Shown here: piece after piece, positions 38,684 through 48,500 of the stretch
Numbering within the stretch: the stretch's first letter is position 1
How the letters are laid out: the number at the start of each line of letters is the position of its first letter
Origin: Methylophaga nitratireducenticrescens
Lineage (GTDB): Bacteria > Pseudomonadota > Gammaproteobacteria > Nitrosococcales > Methylophagaceae
Assembly (NCBI RefSeq): GCF_000260985.4
Contig: NC_017857.3
Span: forward strand, 496,001-560,000
Direction: 5' to 3'
Length of the DNA stretch: 64,000 bases
Translations under genes and position numbers: made by a program
The notes under the pieces: model-generated
Seen by the model: only the letters and a program-made list of their open reading frames with translations
The model's database searches: none
What the model was told of the DNA's origin: nothing

Positions 38684-41600
38684 TCACCACTGTGATGGTG
38701 ACGCCAGCAGCTGCTGAATTTCAGCATATAACGTTTGTAAATCCTCAATACCTTTGCGGGCTAACGCTATTTCATTTTCTTCGAATTGATTCCGTAAACC
38801 GGCAGCGGCATGAAATAACTCGTAATAGGCTAATTTAAGTCGATCCAGCCATAACTGATTAAATAGCTCTTCCTGCTTACCCTGCTCCAGCCAGTGAGTA
38901 AAGTGGCTGCGTTTGGGATTCATTAATGGCCAGCTGCTGATTTGAGCAGGACTACTGTGCAGATTATCAATTACCCGCTGTAACCACTGCTCGCCCTGCA
39001 TTTGCATTAATGCCAGCAAGCGCTGTTGGGGGGATAAGGTATTATGGGCATGATTCAGCCAACGTGATTCGGGCTGGTAATCCTCCATCCACAGGCCTAA
39101 TTCATCCGCTGGCATGGGTTGGGCAATGACATATCCCTGTGCCATATCGCAACCGATAGTCATCAGCATCAAACCATGTTCAATACTTTCTACCCCTTCG
39201 GCGATGACCTGGTGCTGAAATGCATGACTTAACCCAATAACACCTTCCACTATGGTGAAATCATTGGGGTCATCCATGATGTCGCGAACGAAACTCTGGT
39301 CAATTTTAATGACATCAACCGGCAAATGCCGTAAATGGCTTAATGATGAGTATCCGGTGCCAAAGTCATCCAGTGCTATTCTTACCCCAAGGCCTTCACG
39401 GCAGGTGCTGATAATCGCCGAAATATTCTGGATATCGGTTAACACACTGCTTTCAAGCACTTCAAGTTGCAAATATTCGGCAGGCAAGTCCGGATATTTG
39501 GCCAGTAGACGATCAAGATGGTCAAAAAATCCTGGCCATTGCAGGTGATGAGCGGAAATATTCACGCTGATTTCAATGACTCTGTTTTGCTGATGAAAAT
39601 TTTGTAACTGTTTTAACGTCTGATCAATGACCCAGTTACCAATACGGATTTCCAGTTCGGTGCCCGCCATTGAACTTAAAAATGTCGCAGGCTCCAGGAT
39701 TCCTTGCTGAGGGTGGTTCCAGCGAAGCAGCGCTTCTGCGCCATGAATACGCCCATTTCGCATATTAATTTTCGGCTGGTAATACAGGCAAAACTGATTT
39801 TTGTTGAAGGCTTGATGTAAATTGTCCAATTGACTTTGCTTAAGCAGAATTTGCTTATCATGCACAGCATCAAAGATTGAGTAGCGATTTCGACCGGTCT
39901 GTTTAGATTGATACATGGCCTGATCAGCATGACGCAACAACGTATCTGCATCGGACTGATCCAACGGGTAGAGGGTTACCCCCATACTGGCCCCTAACTG
40001 GATGATATCGCCATCAATCCGATAAGGCAGTTGAATGGTACGTAATAGTCGGCTGACCAATCTTTCGCAATGTTCTACTGAACTGATGTCATTGAGCAAA
40101 AGAGCAAATTCATCTCCACCCAGTCGTGATGCGGTGTCATCCAGACGAATACAGGCTTTTATTCGCTGGGCCACCTCAATCAGTACTTGATCGCCGATTT
40201 CATGACCATAGTTATCATTGATCGGTTTGAACCCGTCCAGATCCAGAAATATCACACCCAGCAGACTATGTTGCCGAATACTGTGTGCAATGGACTGCTG
40301 GAAGCGGTCTGCAAATAATGTACGGTTGGGCAGCTGGGTGAGCATGTCATAATGCGCCATCATTTCCAGCGCCTGCTGTTGTTGCTTAATTTCAGTTATA
40401 TCGGAAAATAAGCCAAGATAATGCAAGGTATCACCTTGATCATCCATCAAGGTAGAGATGGTTAGCAACTCTGCAAATAACTCGCCATTTTTGCGTCGAT
40501 TCCATATTTCTCCCTGCCAGTAACCTTTTTCAAGCAGGTTTTGCCATATATTTCGATAAAACGCTTCATTATGTTTACCCGATTTTAGAATAGAAGGATG
40601 TTGGTTAATCACTTCATCACGACGGTAACCGGTAATGTCACAAAAAGCTGGATTTACATCAACAATTCGACCTTCTGGATTCGTAATCAGAATTCCTTCA
40701 TGCGCTTGATGAAAAACACGACCGGATAGTTTCAGTTTTTCTTCGGCCCGCTTGCGTTCACTGATGTCATAAAAAATAGTGATAAACACATTCGATTGAC
40801 CATCGTTGATTACGGTGCTGGAAATCAACACCTGTTTGACTCGCCGCGGGTGGGTCGTAATTTTAACTTCAACAGCCTCCCCTCTATAAGGGAGTGATTG
40901 TTGCAGCGCGTCAACAACAAAGTCATCCCAGATTTTTTTGATTTTCTGACGATACTTTGGATCGGGATAGGCCTTGTCAAACCATGCAGTCAAGTTTGGA
41001 ATATCTTTTAAAGTCACTCCGAAAGTATCGATAAAAGATTGATTTACATAAAATACTTTATTTTTTCCATCGGATAGGACATGTGGTATTGGCGAGGCAT
41101 TCACAATCGTGCGTAATTTTGATTCGTTACGAGCTAGCGCCTGTCCAGATTGTTTAAGGCGATAGATCCAGAAGGTAAATATTAAAATAATGACCAAAAT
41201 ACTTAACAGAATGTTGATCAAAGTCGTTCTTGAAATGCCTTTTTCAATGCTCAGTCCCATCCAGGTTTGTTCAATTCGTTGTTTTTCTTCGTCCGAAAGA
41301 TTATTGACAACCTTATTGATGATGGATTGCAGCTGGGGATGCGAGGGGTTTATTCCCATTCTGTATGCATTATATTGCTGCGTCTGTCCGGAAAATTGCA
41401 AGTTGATCAGGTTGGCTTGTTTGATGGCATAGTTGGCATATGCAGCATCTCCCACATAGGCATCGGCTTCGCCGGTACTGACCTTTTTTAAAGCGTCGAG
41501 GGTGGTATCGGTAAGTAAAAGCTTTATTTCAGGATAGTTCAGAGCCAGATTTTCCTGGACATGATAATTCTTTTCAACGGCGACAGTTTTCCCCTTCAGA

Positions 41601-42940
41601 TTATCCAGGTGACCGATATAGCCGAAGCGATTAGCGTTGACGATGACCACTGGATTAGTGATATACGGCTGACTGAACAATAAATACTCGGAACGTTCCG
41701 GACTCATATGCAGACAGGAAAGCATATCCAGCTCACCCCGTTGTGCCATTGCGATAATTTCATGCCAGGGCTTATTATCTATGATGTCAAATTCCACCCC
41801 GAGTTTTGCCTGCAATAACTGAATGTATTCAGCTGCCAAGCCTTGATAATTCCCTTTGCTGTTAATCCATTCGTACGGTGCAAAATCACGATCAATACCG
41901 AGTTTGATGACAGGGTTATCCTCTAGCCAGGCTTGTTCTTCTGGCGTCAGTCGTAACGCGGCATTGGATTGGTAGATAAAGCCCTCTAATTGCGCCTCGG
42001 AGAGTGGAGGTGCAATATTCAGCCGTTCGTATATCTGAGCACTGTGACGAAGACGAGCTGGATCCAATTGGCCCAAAGGAATCAGGTCTGGCAAAATCAG
42101 TTTTTGAATTTTCCTGGCTTCATGTTGTAGCTGTTCGCGGCTGGTCTGACTGCCATACTGATTGATTATCAAATCAATCATTTCTTCAGGATTTTCCAGT
42201 GCGTAGCGCCAGCCCTTTAACGAAGCCCGGCGAAACCGCTCTGCTCGTCCAGGATTATTGCGAAGCTCTCTATCCCCGGTAAACAAAATGTCACCATAAA
42301 AATCAAAACCATAGCTTTGGGGATTAATGATATTGAGCTTTACGCCCAACTGTTCCAGCGTGAAAAGCTGATCGGTTCGGTAAATTGAGATAGCATCAAC
42401 CCGATCATTGATAAAACTATCCAGTTGCAGATCCTGCGGGATGAGTTTGTAGTCGTGGGGGGAAATACCGGCATCAGCAAACATAGCGAGGAAAACAGCA
42501 TCGTTGCCTGCCGAATCATCAAACATGATGCGCTTACCAATCATTTCATACGGACTGACAATGCCGGATTGAGCTTTGCTGACCAGCACTAAGGCATCAT
42601 GCTGAAAAATGGCAGCCAAGGCTCTAATGGGTGATCCAGCAGCATATTCTGCCAGTAGTCCGATACCACCAATGCCATAGTCTGCACGGCCACTGGTGAC
42701 TTCATTGATAACATTAATACCGGGTTGGCGTTCTCGCAGCGTAACCTGCAAATCTTCCTGTTCGAAGTAGCCTTGCTGAATAGCGGCGTAATAACCGGCA
42801 AACTGAAATTGATGTCGCCATTTAAGCTGCAGCGTAACGGATTCCGTCGATGCAGCTTTGGCTTCGCCAAATAAGCATACAAGCAGAATAAACAGCAGAA
42901 AAAAAGTAAACCTGTGAGGTATAACGCGCATGGGATCCAT
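38684..42940 (-). CDS. Multidomain receptor: NMT1/THI5 + SBP_bac_3 + PAS-PAS-GGDEF-EAL
   Basis: A very large membrane receptor (about 1418 residues). After a signal peptide come a NMT1/THI5-like ligand-binding domain (about 30-290; QFAGYYAAIQQGYF) and a family-3 solute-binding domain (about 330-570), then one membrane span (near 580), two PAS domains, GGDEF (motif GGDEF near 941, with an RxxD inhibitory site before it), and EAL (EALLRW near 1068; DDFGTGYSS near 1190). A helical tail of about 120 residues ends the protein. Both catalytic motifs look intact, so it could make and break cyclic di-GMP. It lies 53-90 bp after mxaL, co-directional. The start is uncertain (ATG at 42940 or 42931, TTG at 42976; no good ribosome site). 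Confidence 0.85.
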   Translation of the reverse strand: MDPMRVIPHRFTFFLLFILLVCLFGEAKAASTESVTLQLKWRHQFQFAGYYAAIQQGYFEQEDLQVTLRERQPGINVINEVTSGRADYGIGGIGLLAEYAAGSPIRALAAIFQHDALVLVSKAQSGIVSPYEMIGKRIMFDDSAGNDAVFLAMFADAGISPHDYKLIPQDLQLDSFINDRVDAISIYRTDQLFTLEQLGVKLNIINPQSYGFDFYGDILFTGDRELRNNPGRAERFRRASLKGWRYALENPEEMIDLIINQYGSQTSREQLQHEARKIQKLILPDLIPLGQLDPARLRHSAQIYERLNIAPPLSEAQLEGFIYQSNAALRLTPEEQAWLEDNPVIKLGIDRDFAPYEWINSKGNYQGLAAEYIQLLQAKLGVEFDIIDNKPWHEIIAMAQRGELDMLSCLHMSPERSEYLLFSQPYITNPVVIVNANRFGYIGHLDNLKGKTVAVEKNYHVQENLALNYPEIKLLLTDTTLDALKKVSTGEADAYVGDAAYANYAIKQANLINLQFSGQTQQYNAYRMGINPSHPQLQSIINKVVNNLSDEEKQRIEQTWMGLSIEKGISRTTLINILLSILVIILIFTFWIYRLKQSGQALARNESKLRTIVNASPIPHVLSDGKNKVFYVNQSFIDTFGVTLKDIPNLTAWFDKAYPDPKYRQKIKKIWDDFVVDALQQSLPYRGEAVEVKITTHPRRVKQVLISSTVINDGQSNVFITIFYDISERKRAEEKLKLSGRVFHQAHEGILITNPEGRIVDVNPAFCDITGYRRDEVINQHPSILKSGKHNEAFYRNIWQNLLEKGYWQGEIWNRRKNGELFAELLTISTLMDDQGDTLHYLGLFSDITEIKQQQQALEMMAHYDMLTQLPNRTLFADRFQQSIAHSIRQHSLLGVIFLDLDGFKPINDNYGHEIGDQVLIEVAQRIKACIRLDDTASRLGGDEFALLLNDISSVEHCERLVSRLLRTIQLPYRIDGDIIQLGASMGVTLYPLDQSDADTLLRHADQAMYQSKQTGRNRYSIFDAVHDKQILLKQSQLDNLHQAFNKNQFCLYYQPKINMRNGRIHGAEALLRWNHPQQGILEPATFLSSMAGTELEIRIGNWVIDQTLKQLQNFHQQNRVIEISVNISAHHLQWPGFFDHLDRLLAKYPDLPAEYLQLEVLESSVLTDIQNISAIISTCREGLGVRIALDDFGTGYSSLSHLRHLPVDVIKIDQSFVRDIMDDPNDFTIVEGVIGLSHAFQHQVIAEGVESIEHGLMLMTIGCDMAQGYVIAQPMPADELGLWMEDYQPESRWLNHAHNTLSPQQRLLALMQMQGEQWLQRVIDNLHSSPAQISSWPLMNPKRSHFTHWLEQGKQEELFNQLWLDRLKLAYYELFHAAAGLRNQFEENEIALARKGIEDLQTLYAEIQQLLASPSQW

Positions 42941-43029
42941 TTTCGAATTGCTTGCCGATAATAACAAGAATTTCAATTCGTTGGCGGATTATTGGTGTCC
43001 GGATGAGTGATTCAACGGAGCGAACTGTT

Positions 43030-44043
43030 TTAACCTGAGTTAAGAGGTATGCGCTCGTTGATGTTTGGTTTGTGTAAGGTTTTTTTACGGGAAAAAATAT
43101 GTTCAGGCAGATAGGCCAGAAATAATAAAAACAGCGACAAACTTGCCGGGATATAACTTAAATCGGTTTCCCGGATGTGGCGTTGGGAGAAATCATCGTG
43201 CGTGAGTGCATTCAACAAAGCCGTCGATGTTTGTAAATGATGGTAGTGAAATTTGGCTGGTTCAGCCAGCGATTTCAAATAGTCTTCTTTTACGCTGGAA
43301 AGGTGTTCATTCCCAGCACGACTTTGATTTCCCCATGGAGCATTCCGAGGGACATAGCCTTCAATTTTGCCGGGATCTTCCGGCAAACCAAAAGTTGTTC
43401 CCTGTGGTACATCCTCCGCCGTATAGAAGCCAATCTGGATGCCATCTTCATCATATTTAGGGATCCGGCTCAATGCATGATCACCGACGCCCACAATCAG
43501 ACCGTTGATGAGTGCCTGGTTATTATTTTCATCAGTGGATTGTAGTTCGGCAAGATCTGGCGCATACCGTGTGTTCATCGGAGGTGCTTCCTGCCCATCG
43601 GTAAAAAACACCAAAGTGGCATCGGTTAATTCAACAATGCGCATCAACTCCAACGTGTTGGCAAACGCCTGAATAATATTACTGTCGGCAACCCAGGCCA
43701 TTCTCCAGTCAATACGTCTGATGCTCTCCCGGATTTCAGGGTAGTCTGAACACGCTTCCATGGGGGTATAGAGCAGGGTGGGCATACGTTCAGTAAACAC
43801 GCCTAGCCCAACTCGTGAGCCGCAGGGAAGTTGTTGTATGGCAGCTAACGCATCCGCTTTGACTTTTTCCAGCCGACTAATGGGATCACCGTTATTATCA
43901 CGATAATCTTCTACATTCATGCTGCGGGTGATATCCACCATAAAAAAATAATCATATTTTTTACTGGGGAATGGCAGGTTTGGCATTAAAACGGCAATAA
44001 TCAGTAGCACTGCAGAACTACCCAGCAACCAGATAGATTTCAT
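43030..44043 (-). CDS. mxaL: MxaL: VWA-domain methanol dehydrogenase maturation protein
   Basis: A protein of about 337 residues with a hydrophobic N-terminus and a VWA domain that starts FFMVDITRSMN, a MIDAS variant (DxTxS). Another hydrophobic span lies near the C-terminus (LSLFLLFLAYLP), so the VWA domain probably faces the periplasm. In Methylorubrum, mxaACKL are needed to insert calcium into MxaFI. The start at 44043 has AAGGGA upstream and lies 11 bp after the mxaK stop. It is the last mxa gene of the operon. Confidence 0.88.
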   Translation of the reverse strand: MKSIWLLGSSAVLLIIAVLMPNLPFPSKKYDYFFMVDITRSMNVEDYRDNNGDPISRLEKVKADALAAIQQLPCGSRVGLGVFTERMPTLLYTPMEACSDYPEIRESIRRIDWRMAWVADSNIIQAFANTLELMRIVELTDATLVFFTDGQEAPPMNTRYAPDLAELQSTDENNNQALINGLIVGVGDHALSRIPKYDEDGIQIGFYTAEDVPQGTTFGLPEDPGKIEGYVPRNAPWGNQSRAGNEHLSSVKEDYLKSLAEPAKFHYHHLQTSTALLNALTHDDFSQRHIRETDLSYIPASLSLFLLFLAYLPEHIFSRKKTLHKPNINERIPLNSG

Positions 44044-44054
44044 CAGACAATCCC

Positions 44055-44627
44055 TTAGGGTAAACCAATGGGAAAGCCAGGCATTGCCGACCATAACTCG
44101 GTACTGGCATCCTGAGATTCTTCACTGATGGTGACATCACCCAGAGGCAAATCCCGCGACAGACGTTGGGCGGCTTCCAGATTGTATTTAGCCTCCCAGA
44201 AGGAGGGCTGGTTTTTCAGTGCTGAGCGATAAAAGTCCTTTGCCACATCCGCCATCGCCACCGCCCGATCAACAGAGAGGTTTTCTGCCAAATCGATAGC
44301 CTGAACCAAATAAAGATTGCCAAGGTTATAGTGGATATGGACAAGTTGTTGCGGGTTAGCCAGCCGCTCAGTGCCGCTGTAGGTTTCTACTGCTTCATCA
44401 AATAAGTTCAATTTGCCCTGCAGATAGGCATAAGCAATTCTGACTTCGGGTGATTGCATATTCAATTGTTCAGCACCAACCAGCTCACCTTTATTCAGCA
44501 GGAGGATTTGTTGGTTGATTTGCTGCTGTTGTTGCAGGGTATAGAGACTGAATATCAGTGCAGTGATAACAGCCAATGCCAACAGGCTAATCAGATAAAT
44601 AAAATGATTTCGATTCAAAAACATCAT
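44055..44627 (-). CDS. mxaK: MxaK: methanol dehydrogenase maturation protein
   Basis: A 190-residue membrane-anchored protein: one N-terminal span (about 10-28) then a Gln-rich helical region with TPR-like character (HIHYNLGNLYLVQAIDLAE, SFWEAKYNLEAAQRL). The start at 44627 overlaps the mxaC stop as ATGA and has GGAGG before it. The position between mxaC and mxaL matches the canonical mxa order, which is the main reason for the name. Confidence 0.85.
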   Translation of the reverse strand: MMFLNRNHFIYLISLLALAVITALIFSLYTLQQQQQINQQILLLNKGELVGAEQLNMQSPEVRIAYAYLQGKLNLFDEAVETYSGTERLANPQQLVHIHYNLGNLYLVQAIDLAENLSVDRAVAMADVAKDFYRSALKNQPSFWEAKYNLEAAQRLSRDLPLGDVTISEESQDASTELWSAMPGFPIGLP

Positions 44628-45601
44628 TTTGCCTCCAGCGCTTTGATGCCCAGTAAAATAAGAACGGCAAACAGGGCAGTCAAAAAACATAAGCGCGTCA
44701 TATCGTTGCGGGGTATCAGTTCGTTATAAACCAGTGGCATGCTTTCCAGATTATCCAGCTGGTGAATGGCTGCTTCCATAGATTCCGGTGTATCCACCTC
44801 ATATGCGTGATAGGGGATCGGCAGGGTACGGAAAAACTGATCAAGATAACGCTCCGGCATCACCCGGGGATTATCATCTCGCGCTGTTTCAGGTTCAGAG
44901 GTGATACCTAATCCGTTTTCGGTACGCAGAAAAAACCAATATAAACTTACCTGATAACGCTCAAACCACTCACGCAACACTCGCTGTGCACGGTGATCAA
45001 GTGTCGCTGCGCCATCAGAGACCAATACAATGACACGGGAACCGGTATGCGGTTGATCCTCAAAGTAACTCAAGCCCATGCCGAGTCCTTTGGCTACATT
45101 GGTAAATGCCAGGCCGGGACTGGTCAGACTGTTTATCGCCGCCTGGGTGGCAGATTTGTGCTCTGTGAGGGGACTGATAAAAAAAGGTTGTGTACTGAAC
45201 CCGACAACGCCAAATAAGTCATGCGGCCTATTATTCACAAATTCAGACAATAAACGACGTGCGACCTGACTTTTGGCTGGCGTAGCGTTATCCGGGACCT
45301 TGCCCCCAAATGTTTCATTCATGCTGGCGCTACGATCGAGGACAAAGACAATATGTGCGCCAGTACCGATTCGGGTAAAGGTTTTTTCCGTTTGATTAAG
45401 TCCTGCCAACCCCAGCACGATGCTGATAAATGCCAGTACCCCCAAGAGTTTAATGAGTCGATTAACCCATCGAGTTGTATTGGATGCTGGAATTAGCCGA
45501 TTCCAACTGGTGAGCCGTTGCTTGAATATACCTGACATAAATGGCAACAAGACTAGTAGTAATAAAACGAGCACCCATGGGTGGGCAAATGCGATGTTCA
45601 T
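44624..45601 (-). CDS. mxaC: MxaC: VWA-domain methanol dehydrogenase maturation protein
   Basis: A 325-residue protein with N-terminal hydrophobic spans, a VWA domain with intact MIDAS (VFVLDRSASMNE, about 83-94) and a C-terminal span. The plan matches BatA-type proteins. It overlaps mxaA by four bases. MxaC is required with MxaA, MxaK and MxaL for calcium insertion in model methylotrophs; here it is inferred from order and domains. Confidence 0.9.
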   Translation of the reverse strand: MNIAFAHPWVLVLLLLVLLPFMSGIFKQRLTSWNRLIPASNTTRWVNRLIKLLGVLAFISIVLGLAGLNQTEKTFTRIGTGAHIVFVLDRSASMNETFGGKVPDNATPAKSQVARRLLSEFVNNRPHDLFGVVGFSTQPFFISPLTEHKSATQAAINSLTSPGLAFTNVAKGLGMGLSYFEDQPHTGSRVIVLVSDGAATLDHRAQRVLREWFERYQVSLYWFFLRTENGLGITSEPETARDDNPRVMPERYLDQFFRTLPIPYHAYEVDTPESMEAAIHQLDNLESMPLVYNELIPRNDMTRLCFLTALFAVLILLGIKALEAK

Positions 45602-46563
45602 GATTTTTTCAGCGCCAGTTTTTCCGCACCAGCCAATTGTTTGCAGAGCTTCATTAATTGGTCAAAGTCTTTCTCTGACGCTAGCTTTTGCTCGGAGTAG
45701 AGCGCTTCTGTGGATAACTGGTAAAAACTATCAATTTGATCCTGGTAGCCAGAAAACTCTTTATGTTTATTAATAAACTGATCTGTTTGGTGAGCAAACA
45801 GGGCATGGCCGGCCAATCTGTTAAAAGCCCGATGTACCGCTTGTAAGGCCTGATTAAATGCCGACTCGTCGTTATGGTATTTGCGTAGCTTTTTGACTTG
45901 ATGATAAGCCTGCTGAAACGGTGATCGCGTCAGTGCAAACAGAAATCCCTTAAGGGTTAACCATAAGATCACCAGAATCAGTAGCATAATAGACAGTATC
46001 CAGATTTGTTGCTGCAAATCTTTGGTGGGAATAGTGGATGGAGCTAAATCTGCCTTCATAAAGGCATTCTGGTTGGAGTCTTTGGCCACACCACGAGGCG
46101 CAATTTCTTTTAACGGGGACATGGTGAAGTTCCAGGCCGGTATGGTGAGCTGCTCGGTTTTGTCGCCAGCGTTAAAACTTACCGTTAATGGGGGCGTTGC
46201 TAATGCCCGGACATCCAGTGGCGCATAAAATGTCTGAAACGTGAAATGCAGTCGGTATTGGCGTAACTCAGCAGTTTCGCTGATGAGTTCATAGTCACTG
46301 TCGAGTAATAACAACCAATAATCTAACTCTCCATCAGGAGGAAGTGAGGCTGGCGTTAACCTATATTCTGCCGGTACCTGAACAATATAATAATGTTCAA
46401 TGACATCACCGACCAGAATGCCAAAGTCTCTTCCCAATGATTGCTGAACAATGCCGGTACGGACTTGGTCAGCATACAAAGCTGTGTTGCAAAAAACAGC
46501 TAACAACACAGCCAAAAACATCGGCACGTACATTTTTTGTTTTAATAGCTTATTAATGGCCAT
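45598..46563 (-). CDS. mxaA: MxaA: methanol dehydrogenase maturation protein
   Basis: A 321-residue protein with a signal peptide (VPMFLAVLLAVFCNTALYA), a periplasmic beta-rich domain containing RDFGILVGDVIEHYYIV, a membrane span near 190-210, and a helical cytoplasmic part. This layout and its place between mxaS and mxaC identify MxaA. It overlaps both neighbours (11 bp with mxaS, 4 bp with mxaC), so expression is closely coupled. In other methylotrophs loss gives calcium-free, inactive methanol dehydrogenase. Confidence 0.87.
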   Translation of the reverse strand: MAINKLLKQKMYVPMFLAVLLAVFCNTALYADQVRTGIVQQSLGRDFGILVGDVIEHYYIVQVPAEYRLTPASLPPDGELDYWLLLLDSDYELISETAELRQYRLHFTFQTFYAPLDVRALATPPLTVSFNAGDKTEQLTIPAWNFTMSPLKEIAPRGVAKDSNQNAFMKADLAPSTIPTKDLQQQIWILSIMLLILVILWLTLKGFLFALTRSPFQQAYHQVKKLRKYHNDESAFNQALQAVHRAFNRLAGHALFAHQTDQFINKHKEFSGYQDQIDSFYQLSTEALYSEQKLASEKDFDQLMKLCKQLAGAEKLALKKS

Positions 46564-47386
46564 GGAAGAATTCGCTTAATTGTTGTGCTGAGAATTGATC
46601 AATCATCCAAAACGCTCTGCAATTGTGCTTTTGGAATTGATGATTAAGGAAAACCTTCCGATCAGCGAAAGTCGATTCGATCAGTTTTTTCTGCTTGGGT
46701 GTCACAAAAATCAAACTGTTCTCGCCTGTCTCAGCATCGTTGATCTGAACAAAGCGCCATAGTGGATAGTCGTTGTATTCGGCGGAACGCCAGATAACAA
46801 TTGGCACCAGATAGTGTCCTGATAAGCTATTGAGAATCCGGTAGAGTTTTTCATTACTCCAGTGAAAATCAGAAAGCAAAAATACTAAACAACGACGCGC
46901 TGGTAACAACCGCTCTATTTCGTTAAACGCCTCAGCTTTATTATGATTTGAGACCTGCTCGGTAGCAGACTTGAAATGCTGTGGCAGTATTTCGGAATTG
47001 GTAATTGACTGTATGGACTGACTCAGCAAATAACTTTGATGATTATCATTTCTGGCAGCCACAGAATAAGCAATACTCTTTTCAGTTAAATTGACCAGTT
47101 GTGTTTTATCCTGAACAGTCATTGAGTCAGAGCCATCGACCAAAGTCAGTACGTCAAGTTTGCTGCGTTGACGAAAGGTTTTGACGTAAATCGATTCAAA
47201 CGGATCTGTCACGCTCATAGCAAGATCAATACGCGCAGGATTCGGATCCGCTAAAAATGGAGACTTTTTATAAAAATCACTGCCGGGCCCCTGACGTTTG
47301 CTTTTATGCTCACTTTCACGCAGTGCATTCAGCAGAAAAGGTGATCTGTAATCAAAGATCAGATGTTGAATTTCGTGCTGATTCAT
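46553..47386 (-). CDS. mxaS: MxaS: DUF58-type partner of MxaR
   Basis: A 277-residue protein of the DUF58 / VWA-like class. It contains VLTLVDGSDSMTV, a DxSxS-like metal site near residue 80, and LVFLLSDFHWS later. DUF58 proteins regularly pair with MoxR ATPases, and this gene overlaps mxaR by four bases. The inferred job is as substrate adaptor for MxaR in methanol dehydrogenase maturation. Confidence 0.88.
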   Translation of the reverse strand: MNQHEIQHLIFDYRSPFLLNALRESEHKSKRQGPGSDFYKKSPFLADPNPARIDLAMSVTDPFESIYVKTFRQRSKLDVLTLVDGSDSMTVQDKTQLVNLTEKSIAYSVAARNDNHQSYLLSQSIQSITNSEILPQHFKSATEQVSNHNKAEAFNEIERLLPARRCLVFLLSDFHWSNEKLYRILNSLSGHYLVPIVIWRSAEYNDYPLWRFVQINDAETGENSLIFVTPKQKKLIESTFADRKVFLNHQFQKHNCRAFWMIDQFSAQQLSEFFHGH

Positions 47387-48417
47387 GGGGATGGAATAGT
47401 ATTCAGTACACCACTAATCAGTTCTTCGATAATCGCTTCACCGTTATAGTTGTAAACAGGATTGATAAAAATGCGATGTTTACTGATGGCCCGAATGACT
47501 GCATGGAAATCCTCTGGGGTGACGCTATTACGTTGATTGAGCCATGCATGAGCGCGAGCACTTCTGGCAAGATAACTTATGCCACGCGGCCCCATGCCTC
47601 CCAGTACTAACTTTTCTGTGTCTATATCGCTGATCTGGATACCGTAATCCTGTGGTTTTCGAAGTGCCTGACACAGATGAAACCCGTAATCCTGAATAGT
47701 GTCACTGGAATGGATATAAGACTGAATGGCCACAGCGATATCATTGAGCTGATGAAATGGCAGTACCGCTTTGTCAGCACTGTCGATCAGTTTATCGGCA
47801 TCATAATATCGGCTATTAAACATCAACTCTTTAAGCTGTTCTTCTGCTGTGGGTTGTTTTATGTGCAGTTCCATCATAAAACGGTCCCGGGCAGCTGCCG
47901 GTAATTCAAAGGTTTCGTCTTTTTCAATGCGGTTACGATCAGCAAAAACCTGCAGATGAGGAAAAAAGAACGTTTTATTAAATGCACTGACGCTACGTTC
48001 AGCCATTACCCGAAGCAGTAATGAATGTACTTGAGGTCTGGCACGATTGATTTCGTTAAAGAAAAATATCGATAAATTTTCGCCATGTTTGAGTAAAGGT
48101 CCTTCACTCACAGCGGGTTTACCGTCATTGGCAATATGGGTGTAATAGACCAAATCATGCGGCATTAAATCAATGGTGCCTTCAATACGCTCAAAATTAC
48201 CACCCAGACTTTCTGCCGTTGCTCTCAGCAAGGTCGTTTTGCCGACGCCAACATCACCTTCAAGCAGGATATGGCCACGACAGAAAATAGCCACAACCAT
48301 TAAATCAATGATGTGTTCCTGACCTAATATTGTTTGATTGATATTTTTTTGCAGGGTGATGGCTTGTTGATGCCAGTCGGTTAAAAGATTTTCGGAATTT
48401 TCAGCGACATTGCTCAT
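47383..48417 (-). CDS. mxaR: MxaR (MoxR): AAA+ ATPase of methanol dehydrogenase maturation
   Basis: A 344-residue founder-type MoxR ATPase. Walker A is LEGDVGVGKTTLLRA (about 60-74) and Walker B FFFNEINRARPQ; the lid domain has GGMGPRGISYLARSARA. The start is the ATG at 48417 (MSNVAENSENLL); a longer frame begins beyond it inside the terminator region. Upstream is a terminator after mxaI, so transcription must come from read-through or a local promoter. No strong ribosome site is seen. Confidence 0.93.
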   Translation of the reverse strand: MSNVAENSENLLTDWHQQAITLQKNINQTILGQEHIIDLMVVAIFCRGHILLEGDVGVGKTTLLRATAESLGGNFERIEGTIDLMPHDLVYYTHIANDGKPAVSEGPLLKHGENLSIFFFNEINRARPQVHSLLLRVMAERSVSAFNKTFFFPHLQVFADRNRIEKDETFELPAAARDRFMMELHIKQPTAEEQLKELMFNSRYYDADKLIDSADKAVLPFHQLNDIAVAIQSYIHSSDTIQDYGFHLCQALRKPQDYGIQISDIDTEKLVLGGMGPRGISYLARSARAHAWLNQRNSVTPEDFHAVIRAISKHRIFINPVYNYNGEAIIEELISGVLNTIPSP

Positions 48418-48458
48418 GGTGATAATTGCCCAAACTGACTCGCAGGTCAGAAACAAAA

Positions 48459-48491
48459 CAAAAAAAGAGGCCAGTCGTTAAAACTGGCCTC
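48459..48491 (-). terminator. Terminator between mxaI and mxaR
   Basis: On the minus strand a 9-bp perfect stem (GAGGCCAGT with ACTGGCCTC, loop of seven) is followed directly by a run of seven U. It begins 10 bp after the mxaI stop. It would cap the strongly expressed structural segment mxaFJGI and reduce transcription of the accessory genes mxaRSACKL. Confidence 0.88.
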
Positions 48492-48500
48492 AGCTTGGGT

